A stretch of 51,056 nt of DNA from a virus: positions 1 through 51,056 of IMG/VR virus record IMGVR_UViG_3300025898_000008; one strand, written 5' to 3'. The notes below the pieces were generated by a model, which was not told the DNA's origin, did not search any database, and saw only the letters and a program-made list of their open reading frames with translations. The position numbers and the translations under genes are program-made. Below are positions 1 to 6,364 of the stretch, piece after piece (the stretch's first letter is position 1; each line of letters opens with the position of its first letter).

Positions 1-144
1 TGTTAATGTTCCCGACTAAATCTCAGATGAAAAATGGAAACGATCCGACACTTTGTTGCGAGCCGTACTGCCGGAACCGAAGGCGCAAGGATCGCCGCAG
101 ATGCTTCAAGCATGACGCGAGACGCAAGCGGGCCGCGAATCCAA
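1..144. repeat. Terminal redundancy of the contig, left copy
   Basis: The first 144 bases recur at 50912..51056. From 19 and from 50931 to the ends the two copies are identical over 126 bases. Left of that, 18 more bases match, but the right copy has one extra C at 50930. This is what a circular or circularly permuted genome looks like after assembly. The missing C in the left copy would turn the end of the helicase-loader frame into an early stop (GAC TAA) and remove its last four residues. The difference is either a contig-end error or a real strain variant. Headful packaging, as in P22-like phages, would fit a permuted molecule. Confidence 0.9.
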
Positions 145-422
145 TGTGGGCGGCATGGCGGGCACTCAAGGATCATGCAAGGGCGCGCGGCATTTCGTTC
201 CGGCTCTCGCTTTTCCATTTCAGAAAGTTCGCGCTCGTGACTGATTACCTGAATCGTACCGGCAACAACGGCCATTGCCTGACCGTGGATCGCATCGACA
301 ATCGCTTTGGCTATTACCCCAAAAACATTCAACCCCTCACCCGTGCAGAAAACGCCACGAAAAAAGCGCGGCAAGACGCAATCAGGATGAAGGCGGGTTA
401 CGCCTGGAAAGAAAACCAATGA
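27..422 (+). CDS. Small HNH-type endonuclease-like protein
   Basis: The product is 131 aa. The N-terminal part is very basic and has Cys and His residues (CCEPYC, then CFKH) that may bind zinc. The C-terminal part carries the core seen in short phage HNH proteins: LTVDRIDNRFGYYPKNIQ followed by LTRAEN. The start at 27 is chosen because in the circular genome it overlaps the stop of the upstream helicase loader by ATGA (seen at 50939..50942). An upstream in-frame ATG at 6 lies inside that loader gene. The stop overlaps the sliding-clamp start by ATGA. It sits between loader and clamp genes, so it is either a homing-type passenger or a processing nuclease. Family assignment is fairly safe; the role is inference. 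Confidence 0.75.
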   Translation: MKNGNDPTLCCEPYCRNRRRKDRRRCFKHDARRKRAANPMWAAWRALKDHARARGISFRLSLFHFRKFALVTDYLNRTGNNGHCLTVDRIDNRFGYYPKNIQPLTRAENATKKARQDAIRMKAGYAWKENQ

Positions 423-1474
423 AATTTACAACCGAAACAAAATTACTGGCCGAGGCTCTGAAAATAGCGGCAGTCGCAGCGATGGACGCGCGATCCATTC
501 CAATTTTAGGCAACGTGAAAATCGAGGTGAGCGACGATCAAATCGTTATCTCGACAACTAATCTCGACCTTTACGTTATCCAAAAAGTTCCGGCCAAAGT
601 ATCGGAGCCGGGCGCGGTCACTGCTTCGTTTTCAATTCTTTCGCAACTCATAAACCGACTCCAATCCAGCGAAACAAAAATCGAGTCGGGCGAGAACCAG
701 ATTGAAGTTGAATCGGGCGAAGTGCTGGCGAGTCTTGAAACGCTGGACGCTGACGACTTCCCTCTTCCGCTCAAAGTCGCCGCCGAAGGCGTGAAGTGCG
801 ATGCGGGCGATCTACTGAAACCGTTCACGGCTTTGATCCATGCCATTTCAACCGACACATCGAGCTATTATCTGATGGGAATTAACGTGGCTGGTAAAGA
901 GCTGGCCGCATCCGATAGGCGGCGCGTCGCGAGTTATCGCGGCGACGTGGAACTATCCAGTGACAGCGTTATTCTTTCCGATGTGTTCGTTCGTGCCGTT
1001 CTGAAAATCCAGCCGCAAGGGGAAATTCGATTCGTTATTACGGAAGGCAATGCGATCCTCGTTGGAGAGAACATCGAAATTCAATCGAAGCTCATTGAGG
1101 GCAATTATCCGAATTGGAAGCAAAACGTGCCGCAGAAAAACGGCAAGGCGTTCGCTTGCGACAAAAAAGCGCTAGTCGATGCCCTGCAAACCTGCTCGAT
1201 CTTCGCCGGTCGGCAGAATCAACCTGGATTAGTTTTGACCGGCAAAGGAAAAGAGATTGAAGTTGCCATGCCCGGTAAAGCTCGCGCGATGGTGCTTGGA
1301 AACGAATTGTGCGGCCAGCCGAAAGTCTCGGTCAGGATCAATGAACGATATTTGCTCGATGCGCTAAACGTAGTCGAAAAAGAGGATGTGCGAATCAACG
1401 TAATTGACGGGCATTCGCCAGTTCTGATTGAGGACGGCGCATTTCAGAGTGTGATAATGATAATGCGCCAATGA
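419..1474 (+). CDS. dnaN: DNA polymerase III beta subunit-like sliding clamp
   Basis: The 351-aa product is close to the usual DnaN length of about 366 and resembles bacterial DnaN along its whole length: an N-terminal block MKFTTETKLLAEALKIA, a middle domain with YYLMGINV and AASDRRRVASYRG (compare the ATDGHRLA motif of DnaN), GNYPNWKQNVP (compare the FPDYRRVIP region) and a C-terminal VIMIMRQ resembling VMPMR. DnaN dimers encircle DNA and tether polymerases. The start at 419 overlaps the HNH stop by ATGA; a longer frame extends to 275 but runs into the HNH gene. It is the last intact replication gene of the operon. No polymerase is encoded here, so it presumably serves or diverts a host polymerase. 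Confidence 0.9.
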   Translation: MKFTTETKLLAEALKIAAVAAMDARSIPILGNVKIEVSDDQIVISTTNLDLYVIQKVPAKVSEPGAVTASFSILSQLINRLQSSETKIESGENQIEVESGEVLASLETLDADDFPLPLKVAAEGVKCDAGDLLKPFTALIHAISTDTSSYYLMGINVAGKELAASDRRRVASYRGDVELSSDSVILSDVFVRAVLKIQPQGEIRFVITEGNAILVGENIEIQSKLIEGNYPNWKQNVPQKNGKAFACDKKALVDALQTCSIFAGRQNQPGLVLTGKGKEIEVAMPGKARAMVLGNELCGQPKVSVRINERYLLDALNVVEKEDVRINVIDGHSPVLIEDGAFQSVIMIMRQ

Positions 1475-1533
1475 GCGCCATGACGTACGAGCAGCGAGTT
1501 AGGAGTGGAGCGTCACCCGCCGTGACAACTTAA
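1471..1533 (+). CDS. Possible 20-aa peptide overlapping the clamp stop
   Basis: An ATG overlaps the clamp stop codon (ATGA, 1471..1474) and opens a 20-codon frame, MSAMTYEQRVRSGASPAVTT. Translational coupling is possible, and many real genes of this genome use this junction. At this length the frame could be chance or the stub of a lost gene. Another short frame beginning MTYIQR lies at 6251, so short MTY-type frames occur twice. Confidence 0.25.
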   Translation: MSAMTYEQRVRSGASPAVTT

Positions 1534-1543
1534 AAAAGAATTT

Positions 1544-1783
1544 ATGAGCAACACAATGAACGAAAGAAAACTTCAAGGCCCGATCCGACATCAACTGGAA
1601 AGCCATCACGCGGAATCGAATGAACTTGAGGACGTGATCTGGCGGGAGAAGCGAGTCCGGTGTAGCGTCAGAGTCACTCCTGAACTGGTGAAGATTCGGG
1701 CGCAATCGTACCCTGATTACCTGCTGGCCAAGTCGGCTATTGCCGGGCGAGTTTCGCAACCGATTGCGTGGAATCTCGCATGA
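1544..1783 (+). CDS. Small hypothetical protein
   Basis: The 79-aa product starts MSNTMNERKLQGP and is hydrophilic, with a mixed-charge helix-like middle and no zinc, membrane or HTH motif that I recognise. It lies between the clamp gene and the broken methyltransferase copy. Its stop (1781..1783) is followed at once by the strong ribosome binding site GGAGG of the next frame. The A-rich sequence before its own start is only a weak binding site. It may be the remnant of a larger gene. Confidence 0.5.
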   Translation: MSNTMNERKLQGPIRHQLESHHAESNELEDVIWREKRVRCSVRVTPELVKIRAQSYPDYLLAKSAIAGRVSQPIAWNLA

Positions 1784-1795
1784 CTACGGAGGAAA

Positions 1796-2225
1796 ATGCG
1801 TGAGCTTCACCTTTTTGCAGGAGCAGGGGGAGGAATCCTCGGCGGCATCCTTCTCGGACATACCTGCGTATGTGCTGTCGAGATTGAACCTTACTGCCGC
1901 AACGTGCTACTCCAACGATCACGCCGAGTCAGATACGCGAGGACAGGAATCCGAATCTGGAAACGGTTCTCGGGCGGTTAATGCTGCCGACATTGGGGTT
2001 CAACGAGTTCAAAGGAAGCTCGTCAAAAAGGTTTTCAGGTTCACCCCATTTCCGTGGGGCGAAGATGTCAGAGGGATTGAGGACTTGCTCAAGCGATCCG
2101 ATATACCTGAACCCCTTATTCGCAGAATTGGTGATGATGTGGCCCGTGGGGTGGACCGACTTAAATCCATTGGCAGCGGACAAGTTCCGCGCGTGGTCGC
2201 AGTCGCATGGAAAACGTTAGCATGA
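1796..2225 (+). pseudogene. Degraded copy of the overlapping C5 methyltransferase locus
   Basis: Frame 1796..1981 begins MRELHLFAGAGGG (motif I of C5 cytosine methyltransferases) and continues to EIEPYCRNVLLQR before leaving homology and stopping. The motif X end, SIGSGQVPRVVAVAW, is found in another frame ending at 2225. The second, +1 gene known from the intact locus (44067) is also broken. Its start (GTG 1800, SFTFLQEQGEESS) is in the frame of 1800..2225. Its end (WPVGWTDLNPLAADKF then SHGKR) is in the frame ending at 2220. So both overlapping genes kept their ends, lost the middle, and the 3' part is shifted by one frame, while the +1 offset between the two genes stays the same at both ends. 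A strong ribosome binding site (GGAGGAAA) is retained. The 141-aa chimeric frame 1800..2225 could still be expressed. Confidence 0.85.
1801..1917. repeat. Direct repeat DR-L, 5' end of the methyltransferase locus
   Basis: Bases 1801..1899 match 44068..44166 with a single mismatch at 1807, and similarity continues with four further mismatches to 1917/44184. After that the two loci diverge strongly. In the circular genome the two copies are in the same orientation about 8.6 kb apart and bracket the whole replication and recombination module. The region is read in two frames in both copies, which restricts silent changes and may by itself explain part of the identity. Confidence 0.9.
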
Positions 2226-2615
2226 CGCAGGGTTGCGTCCTTTCGCTCTGCGACATTGAGCGCCGACATCGTGCTCGGTTGATTCGATGCGGTGATATTT
2301 CCCGTCGCTGACCATCTCGGCCAAGGTGCAAGGCACGCCGGTTGTGTTCGGGCTGCACAGAAGTTGCGCCCATTGCGTTTCGGCCATTGCCACCGTGATA
2401 ATCATGTTGCCCTGGTGGTACCAATCGTTGCTTAGCCCGCGCATGTGCGACGAGTGCGAGATTTTCAATTCCATGAAATGCCCTTGCGGAAAATCCGCAC
2501 CGTAAAGCGTGCGGTGGCCGGTGATTCGGTGAAGCGAGATTTGCCCGAAAGAGGGATGCTCCGTTTGTGTTCCGAACGTACGATCGCGCGTTACTTTTTT
2601 GTTGGTTGAGTTCAT
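2217..2615 (-). CDS. Phage hypothetical protein, probably C-terminally truncated
   Basis: The 132-aa product starts MNSTNKKVTRDRTFG. It has the features of a phage family I recall without a name: EHPSFGQISLHRITG, TLYGADFPQGHFMELKIS, LSNDWYHQGN and GVPCTLAEM. Family members usually run on well past the GVPCT segment. Here only a short low-complexity tail follows, and it ends 9 bp inside the 3' edge of the broken methyltransferase copy. A rearrangement at that edge probably replaced the C-terminus. The start at 2615 is preceded by GAGGAC. It is the last gene of the minus-strand block, and function is unknown. Confidence 0.65.
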   Translation of the reverse strand: MNSTNKKVTRDRTFGTQTEHPSFGQISLHRITGHRTLYGADFPQGHFMELKISHSSHMRGLSNDWYHQGNMIITVAMAETQWAQLLCSPNTTGVPCTLAEMVSDGKYHRIESTEHDVGAQCRRAKGRNPASC

Positions 2616-2641
2616 ATTTGTGTCGTCTGTCCTCGGGTGGT

Positions 2642-3484
2642 TTATTTTGCCGCGCGGAGCAGGCACAAGAGTTTCTCGGCTTGGATTTTGCGAGCCTGTT
2701 GGCGAGCATCAGCAGCAACAGCAGCATAAGCAACAACAGCAGCAGCATAAGCAACAACAGCAGCAGCAGCAGCAGCAGCATAAGCAGCAGCATAAGCAGC
2801 AGCATAAGCAGCAGCATCAGCAACAACAGCAGCAGCAGCAGCAGCAGCATAAGCAGCAGCATAAGCAGCAGCATAAGCAGCAGCATCAGCATCAGCAGCA
2901 TCAGCAGCAGCATCAGCAACAGCAGCAGCAGCAGCAGCAGCATAAGCAGCATCAGCAGCAGCATAAGCAACAGCAGCAGCATCAGCAGCATCAGCATCAG
3001 CATCAGCATCAGCAGCATCCTTCCATTCCTCGCGCGTTATCGTCTCCCCGCGAATCTTTCGTCGGTAAAGGTTGCCGACTTTTTGGATTGCCGTGCGCGA
3101 GCGATCCGTTTTCGCGAATCGAATCACGCCGTCTTTCGGGTCAACGAGCAGCCAAAGCAGAAACTTATCGGCGACTCGCGACAAATCCGCGCCGGGCTTG
3201 ATTGCTTGCAGGAAACGTTCGGGCCATAGAAGCGCCGAACCGTTATTCATGCCCTCAAAAATGCCATCTTCAATTCGGGCCAATTTTTGCGGTATTCCTA
3301 GTTCGGTTTCATACCTCGCGTGATTGGCCGAATGAACGGTGCATCCGACCGCACAGCCTTTGCCATTTTCCCAATAAACGCCGTGGATGATTTGATCGGC
3401 GAGCCGATGCGCTCGGACTCGCGAGAGATACTTGTCTTTGATTGCCTGCTTGCCGTGATAGGCCAGCATTGGTTTTGTTTTCAT
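2642..3484 (-). CDS. Ala/Tyr/Asp-repeat protein
   Basis: The product is 280 aa. Residues 1 to about 155 form a globular domain (MKTKPMLAYHGKQAIKDKY, GCAVGCTVHS, YETELGIPQKLARIEDGIF, WPERFLQAIKPGADLS) that I recall from phage and bacterial hypothetical proteins. Residues from about 157 to 255 are almost only Ala interrupted by Asp, Tyr and Val in short periods (DAADAAAYAAAYAA style), ending in a basic segment (RQQARKIQAEK). The repeat is encoded by a trinucleotide tract. A long Ala-rich helix is likely. Length variants are expected because such tracts slip in replication. It lies 26 bp upstream of the 2615 gene. The biochemical role is unknown. Confidence 0.8.
   Translation of the reverse strand: MKTKPMLAYHGKQAIKDKYLSRVRAHRLADQIIHGVYWENGKGCAVGCTVHSANHARYETELGIPQKLARIEDGIFEGMNNGSALLWPERFLQAIKPGADLSRVADKFLLWLLVDPKDGVIRFAKTDRSRTAIQKVGNLYRRKIRGETITREEWKDAADADADADAADAAAVAYAAADAAYAAAAAAAVADAAADAADADAAAYAAAYAAAYAAAAAAAVVADAAAYAAAYAAAYAAAAAAAVVAYAAAVVAYAAVAADARQQARKIQAEKLLCLLRAAK
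2704..3017. repeat. Trinucleotide microsatellite (CAG/CAT/AAG-type units)
   Basis: About 310 bp consist almost only of GCA-phase triplets such as CAGCAG, CAGCAT and CATAAG, with longer runs of pure CAG near 2760 and 2830. On the minus strand it encodes the Ala/Asp/Tyr repeat of the 280-aa protein. The plus-strand readings (poly-Gln/His, poly-Ser) are by-products. A larger period is visible: blocks with three AGCATAA units followed by a CAG run occur at about 2780..2830 and 2840..2890, suggesting internal segmental duplication. Confidence 0.95.
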
Positions 3485-3527
3485 GGTGTTTTGTGTTTGT
3501 GGTTAATCTGTCATTGAATGGTGTTAA

Positions 3528-3812
3528 TTATTTTGCTTCTTTTTTTCCTAAACTCTTGTTGTTGTTACGTTTCTTTTTAGGCGAACTGCCTGCTTTTTTG
3601 GCTATGGCGATCCGCTCTTTCTTGCTCAGGCTACAAGAGTTCTTTTTAGAAACCCTCATTGCCTTATCGGACTTCGGGCGCTTGGAGACAGATGAGGCTT
3701 TCCGTGCCTTCCGTGGCAGCTTCGCATTGGCCCTTGCCGCTCGTTTCTTGGCGGGGCTGGTGCGCTTCCCGAGGGCTGACATGGCTTTGCGGATTAGTTC
3801 GGCTTCGTTCAT
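3528..3812 (-). CDS. Small Lys/Arg-rich protein
   Basis: The 94-aa product starts MNEAELIRKAMSALGKRTS and is about one third Lys plus Arg, with patches such as SPAKKRAARANAKLPRKARK and SPKKKRNNNK. It has no Cys motif and no membrane segment. The start overlaps the stop of the upstream zinc-ribbon gene by ATGA (3809..3812), so I prefer it to the upstream in-frame ATG at 3893. Composition suggests nucleic-acid binding or a histone-tail-like protein; that is inference. Other very basic small proteins are encoded at 31447 and 42227. Confidence 0.7.
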   Translation of the reverse strand: MNEAELIRKAMSALGKRTSPAKKRAARANAKLPRKARKASSVSKRPKSDKAMRVSKKNSCSLSKKERIAIAKKAGSSPKKKRNNNKSLGKKEAK

Positions 3813-4738
3813 GAGATTGTGTTGCAGACGGTGCACCGCTTTCCGAAGCCGTGATAATCGACTTTGCTTTGGGTGTTCCCGCATGTTGGGCATTTCTCCG
3901 GCCTGCGCGCTCGCTGCTCCATCTCTTCATCTGGCAGTTCATTGTGGGCTTCCTTCCATCCGATATTCCATGCGCGCCATTGCTCGGAATCGGCCTTGTG
4001 TGGATTTGCTTCTAACGCCATTCCGCCAAGGCAGGCGTGCAAGCCATCTTCCCATTCTGGCAGGTTCGAGAGACGATCGTAATCATCGGCTTCTTTTGGC
4101 GCTTCGTATTTGTGATCGCCGCCTAATTTTTCAATGTGTTTTGATTCGGGATAGCCGCATGTGGTTTGTCCCACCTTGTGAACACATGGCGCCGGATTCG
4201 AGGCGTCATAGACGCCCGTCTCGCTTTGTTCTGCTTTCCGGCGACCCTCGTTCATTAAGGCGCGTATCTCCGGTGTGATTTCGCTTTGATCGAAGGTGGC
4301 GCACTTGAAGTCTTTTGGCTGCTCTGCCGCTTTTGAGCTACGCGAACTAAATGCTGCGATGAAGTTTTGTAGCCGCACCCCGATGCTATTCTTCACCCCG
4401 GCGACTACAAGCCCTATCTCCAGCCTGTCCATAATCATTTTGTCGTCCGATGCCGCTATCGTGCGAAAACATGCCGCGATGCACTCGCGGCTTTCCTTGA
4501 GCAGAGCAATTGCCAAAGTATCGGAAAAATAGTATCTTTGGTTCCATTGTGTTTCCGTTGCGATCTGGCTATCGTCACTGCAAGTCCCCGATCCGCATGA
4601 TTCGCATTGCGTCATCCAGGTTCCCTTAGTTTCGTCATATTCCGTCACTGCTTCTCCGCCACAAAAAGGGCAGGGCAGCAACACACTTATCGGCCCTTCA
4701 TCGCCCATCCGTACCGTCCAGTCTGTTATTTTACCCAT
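3809..4738 (-). CDS. Lar-like double zinc-ribbon protein
   Basis: The 309-aa product has an N-terminal Lar-type segment: LLPCPFCGGEA (Cys 23 and 26), then CESCGS (Cys 45 and 48) and a WNQR that ends such domains. The middle is mostly hydrophilic. Near the C-terminus is a second ribbon, CPTCG and CTVCN, about 20 residues apart. Lar of the Rac prophage alleviates type I restriction, and the family name rests on this zinc ribbon; whether this protein does so is inference. The start at 4738 lies one base after the stop of the neighbouring Lar-like gene. It may have arisen by tandem duplication plus extension. Confidence 0.75.
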   Translation of the reverse strand: MGKITDWTVRMGDEGPISVLLPCPFCGGEAVTEYDETKGTWMTQCESCGSGTCSDDSQIATETQWNQRYYFSDTLAIALLKESRECIAACFRTIAASDDKMIMDRLEIGLVVAGVKNSIGVRLQNFIAAFSSRSSKAAEQPKDFKCATFDQSEITPEIRALMNEGRRKAEQSETGVYDASNPAPCVHKVGQTTCGYPESKHIEKLGGDHKYEAPKEADDYDRLSNLPEWEDGLHACLGGMALEANPHKADSEQWRAWNIGWKEAHNELPDEEMEQRARRPEKCPTCGNTQSKVDYHGFGKRCTVCNTIS

Positions 4739-4739
4739 A

Positions 4740-5297
4740 TTAAGGTTCAGGAGTTGACTCCCATTTCGAAATTGTATTAACGATGTCATTAATTCGTTGT
4801 TCTTCGCTCAACCATGTTCGCAGCGCGTATCGAAGACATGTAGTGGCCGTATCCTTAATGGCTTGTGCCCTCGCGACTGCTATTTGCATTTTCGATTGCG
4901 AGTCATGATCGTATCCTTTTGGGAAACACACTGGGCAATCAGCACCCATCTCAAGGCAGGTTTTTTCCCTGCTTGTGTGGATCGTCGATCCGGTCGTCAC
5001 ATGGCCCGCTCGCTTATCCCAAGCCTCGGCAGCAAAAGTTTCTTCCGAATGCGTGCCAGTGCTCGCGCCACAATCGAAACACTGAGCAACGAAATCATGA
5101 TATTTCGGGTCGCCGGTATCCAGTCGATCAATCGAAATGGACGTTCCGCCACAGAAAGGACATGGTAAAAGATCATTCATGGCTGGTCCTTTCTCTTTTG
5201 ACGCTTCGCTCGTGTCCTTGCCGGACACGAGACGATGCCCTTCTCTGTAAATTGCAGGATGTTCGTTGGTCGCATGAAGGATGAGTTTGCGTTTCAT
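4740..5297 (-). CDS. Lar-like zinc-ribbon protein
   Basis: The 185-aa product contains LLPCPFCGGTS (Cys 46 and 49), then AQCFDCGAS (Cys 73 and 76) and EAWDKR, the pattern of Lar-type restriction-alleviation proteins. A further CPVC follows, and the C-terminal half looks helical. The start at 5297 overlaps the upstream stop by ATGA. An internal ATG at residue 40, just before the zinc ribbon, is an alternative start, but the first 39 residues are retained by coupling. It pairs with the next Lar-like gene one base downstream. An anti-restriction role is inference from the family. Confidence 0.75.
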   Translation of the reverse strand: MKRKLILHATNEHPAIYREGHRLVSGKDTSEASKEKGPAMNDLLPCPFCGGTSISIDRLDTGDPKYHDFVAQCFDCGASTGTHSEETFAAEAWDKRAGHVTTGSTIHTSREKTCLEMGADCPVCFPKGYDHDSQSKMQIAVARAQAIKDTATTCLRYALRTWLSEEQRINDIVNTISKWESTPEP

Positions 5298-5500
5298 GTT
5301 CCAAGTGCTGCTAACAATTCATCATCGCTAAGGTCTGGCATGTCTTGCGTGCCAAGCTTGAGCAGTTCGCGCTCCTGTTTAATCTCGCGCTCAATTTGAG
5401 CAATCCAGACGTGTCTCAATTTGTTTTGCGGGTCGTAGAGCATACGCTCTCGCTCATTAGAGAGTCTTAATTCCAGTGCCGATAGGTGGGACGTGTCCAT
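5294..5500 (-). CDS. Small hypothetical protein
   Basis: The 68-aa product, MDTSHLSALELRLSNERER and onward, is charged and probably all helical, ending in an acidic DLSDDELLAALGT. The frame is coupled on both sides: one base after the upstream stop and ATGA-overlapping the Lar-like gene downstream. Function not recognised. Confidence 0.7.
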   Translation of the reverse strand: MDTSHLSALELRLSNERERMLYDPQNKLRHVWIAQIEREIKQERELLKLGTQDMPDLSDDELLAALGT

Positions 5501-5501
5501 A

Positions 5502-5714
5502 TCAGTTCGCCATGTATTCGCGCAGCCATTTTTTAGCTACCGTGATCTTCCGGGTATTAAACTCCACGACCCTTTTGCCCTCTTCGTCCGTCACAAGGTA
5601 GTTGCGACCATTGAATGTTAGAGCGTATGTCTGATCTGCTAGCTTGAGGGTATCAATCCGTTTAGCCGTAGCGTGGAGCCTTTCGACTTCGTTTAGGATT
5701 GCGGCTGTGTTCAT
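5502..5714 (-). CDS. Small hypothetical protein
   Basis: The 70-aa product starts MNTAAILNEVERLHATAKR. It alternates a helix with a small beta-rich part (YALTFNGRNYLVTDEEGKRVVEFNT by composition) and ends with KKWLREYMAN. ATGA overlap with the upstream 54-aa gene fixes the start. Family not recognised. Confidence 0.7.
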   Translation of the reverse strand: MNTAAILNEVERLHATAKRIDTLKLADQTYALTFNGRNYLVTDEEGKRVVEFNTRKITVAKKWLREYMAN

Positions 5715-5875
5715 ATAAACATTAAACCAGAAACGCGAAAAGCGTAGTTCCCGCAGAGTGAAACAACATCTACCGTCCCAAGCGGACGTACTTTAACGAT
5801 GCGGCAGAAAAGGCCGCGCACTTTCATTGTCTGACCGGCGATTGGTTTGTTCATGGTATTCTTGTGACTGTTCAT
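5711..5875 (-). CDS. Small beta-barrel-like protein
   Basis: The 54-aa product contains KPIAGQTMKVRGL, FCRIVKVRPLGTVDVVS and FRVSGL. This pattern of short strands resembles small KOW/SH3-like phage proteins that I recall beginning with a glycine-valine hairpin. The start at 5875 is 5 bp after the upstream stop; an internal ATG at 5854 is an alternative and would give 47 aa. A longer open frame upstream overlaps the neighbouring gene and is not used. Function unknown. Confidence 0.65.
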   Translation of the reverse strand: MNSHKNTMNKPIAGQTMKVRGLFCRIVKVRPLGTVDVVSLCGNYAFRVSGLMFI

Positions 5876-5880
5876 TGAAG

Positions 5881-6168
5881 TTAAACTATTGAGGTTGCTG
5901 TCAGCGTGTATCCAGAAAAAAACGTGCGAAATTCCGCGCGAGCCTTGGCGAAAGCTTCCGAATAATTCGCACACTGGTAAGAAAATTCAGTTGATCCCGT
6001 TCCACTTTGCGTGCGCCAGAATAATCTTACGCTGTATGTTCGATTGCTCGTTTCGGACTCCCTCGTGAGTCCATGTTTCCGCAAATCTTCTTGCGCTGTA
6101 GGACAGCCATCGTACGCGTCAAAAGCCGCATCCAATTCCGCTTCGCTCGCTGCAATAATTTGTTTCAT
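5881..6168 (-). CDS. Small hypothetical protein, first gene of the minus block
   Basis: The 95-aa product starts MKQIIAASEAELDAAFDAYDG and has a central aromatic stretch (TYSVRLFWRTQSGTGSTEFSY). No cofactor motif is seen. It is the promoter-proximal gene of the nine-gene minus-strand block, and the inverted repeat at 6187..6233 lies just upstream of it. Control at that site is therefore likely to affect the whole block. Confidence 0.7.
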   Translation of the reverse strand: MKQIIAASEAELDAAFDAYDGCPTAQEDLRKHGLTRESETSNRTYSVRLFWRTQSGTGSTEFSYQCANYSEAFAKARAEFRTFFSGYTLTATSIV

Positions 6169-6186
6169 GCCTCTGAGATTAGCGAG

Positions 6187-6233
6187 CCGTTGGCTAATGG
6201 CAAGAACTATTTGCGATTATTTTTAGCCAACGG
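6187..6233. promoter_or_regulatory. Inverted repeat between divergent gene blocks, candidate operator
   Basis: CCGTTGGCTAA at 6187..6197 is repeated exactly in inverse orientation at 6223..6233, with a 25-bp AT-rich spacer. It lies between the minus-strand block (first gene starts 6168) and the plus-strand genes after 6251. Two 11-bp arms about three and a half helical turns apart (centre to centre) are typical of sites for a dimeric repressor acting on divergent promoters. No convincing promoter hexamers could be assigned. The cognate protein is unknown; the small HTH protein at 10516 is one candidate. Confidence 0.5.
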
Positions 6234-6250
6234 ATAGCAAGGGCCGTGCC

Positions 6251-6346
6251 ATGACGTACATTCAGCGTTGCAGCAAAGGGGCATTGGACGCCGGTGGCAA
6301 CTTCCCCAAAAGGGGCAGAGAAAACTCTTGCAATTCTTGCTTTTAG
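6251..6346 (+). CDS. Possible small Cys-containing peptide
   Basis: An ATG-initiated frame of 31 codons reads MTYIQRCSKGALDAGG, then a basic KRGREN and CNSCF. It is the first frame after the inverted repeat on the plus strand and stops 18 bp before the next small membrane protein. Coding status rests only on position and composition. Confidence 0.3.
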   Translation: MTYIQRCSKGALDAGGNFPKRGRENSCNSCF

Positions 6347-6364
6347 GTAACAAGCTACAGAGCC

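Noticed and set aside
6-26. Upstream ATG at 6 as start of the HNH gene
   Set aside because: It lies inside the helicase-loader gene when the circle is closed and is only in frame because of the one-base deletion at the left end.
2704-3017. Possible CRISPR array
   Set aside because: There are no unique spacers; units are triplets and the region codes for protein.
2161-3018. Minus-strand poly-Leu/Met open frame
   Set aside because: Shadow of the same repeat in another phase; its non-repeat part shows no domain.
2567-3229. Plus-strand open frames rich in Ser or in Gln/His over the triplet repeat
   Set aside because: They are by-products of the repeat, which is open in several frames. The minus-strand frame has a non-repetitive conserved-looking domain and fits the operon.
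3442-4278. 278-codon plus-strand open frame
   Set aside because: It is antisense to three well-supported, coupled minus-strand genes, and its composition is unstructured (Arg/Cys/Ser-rich).
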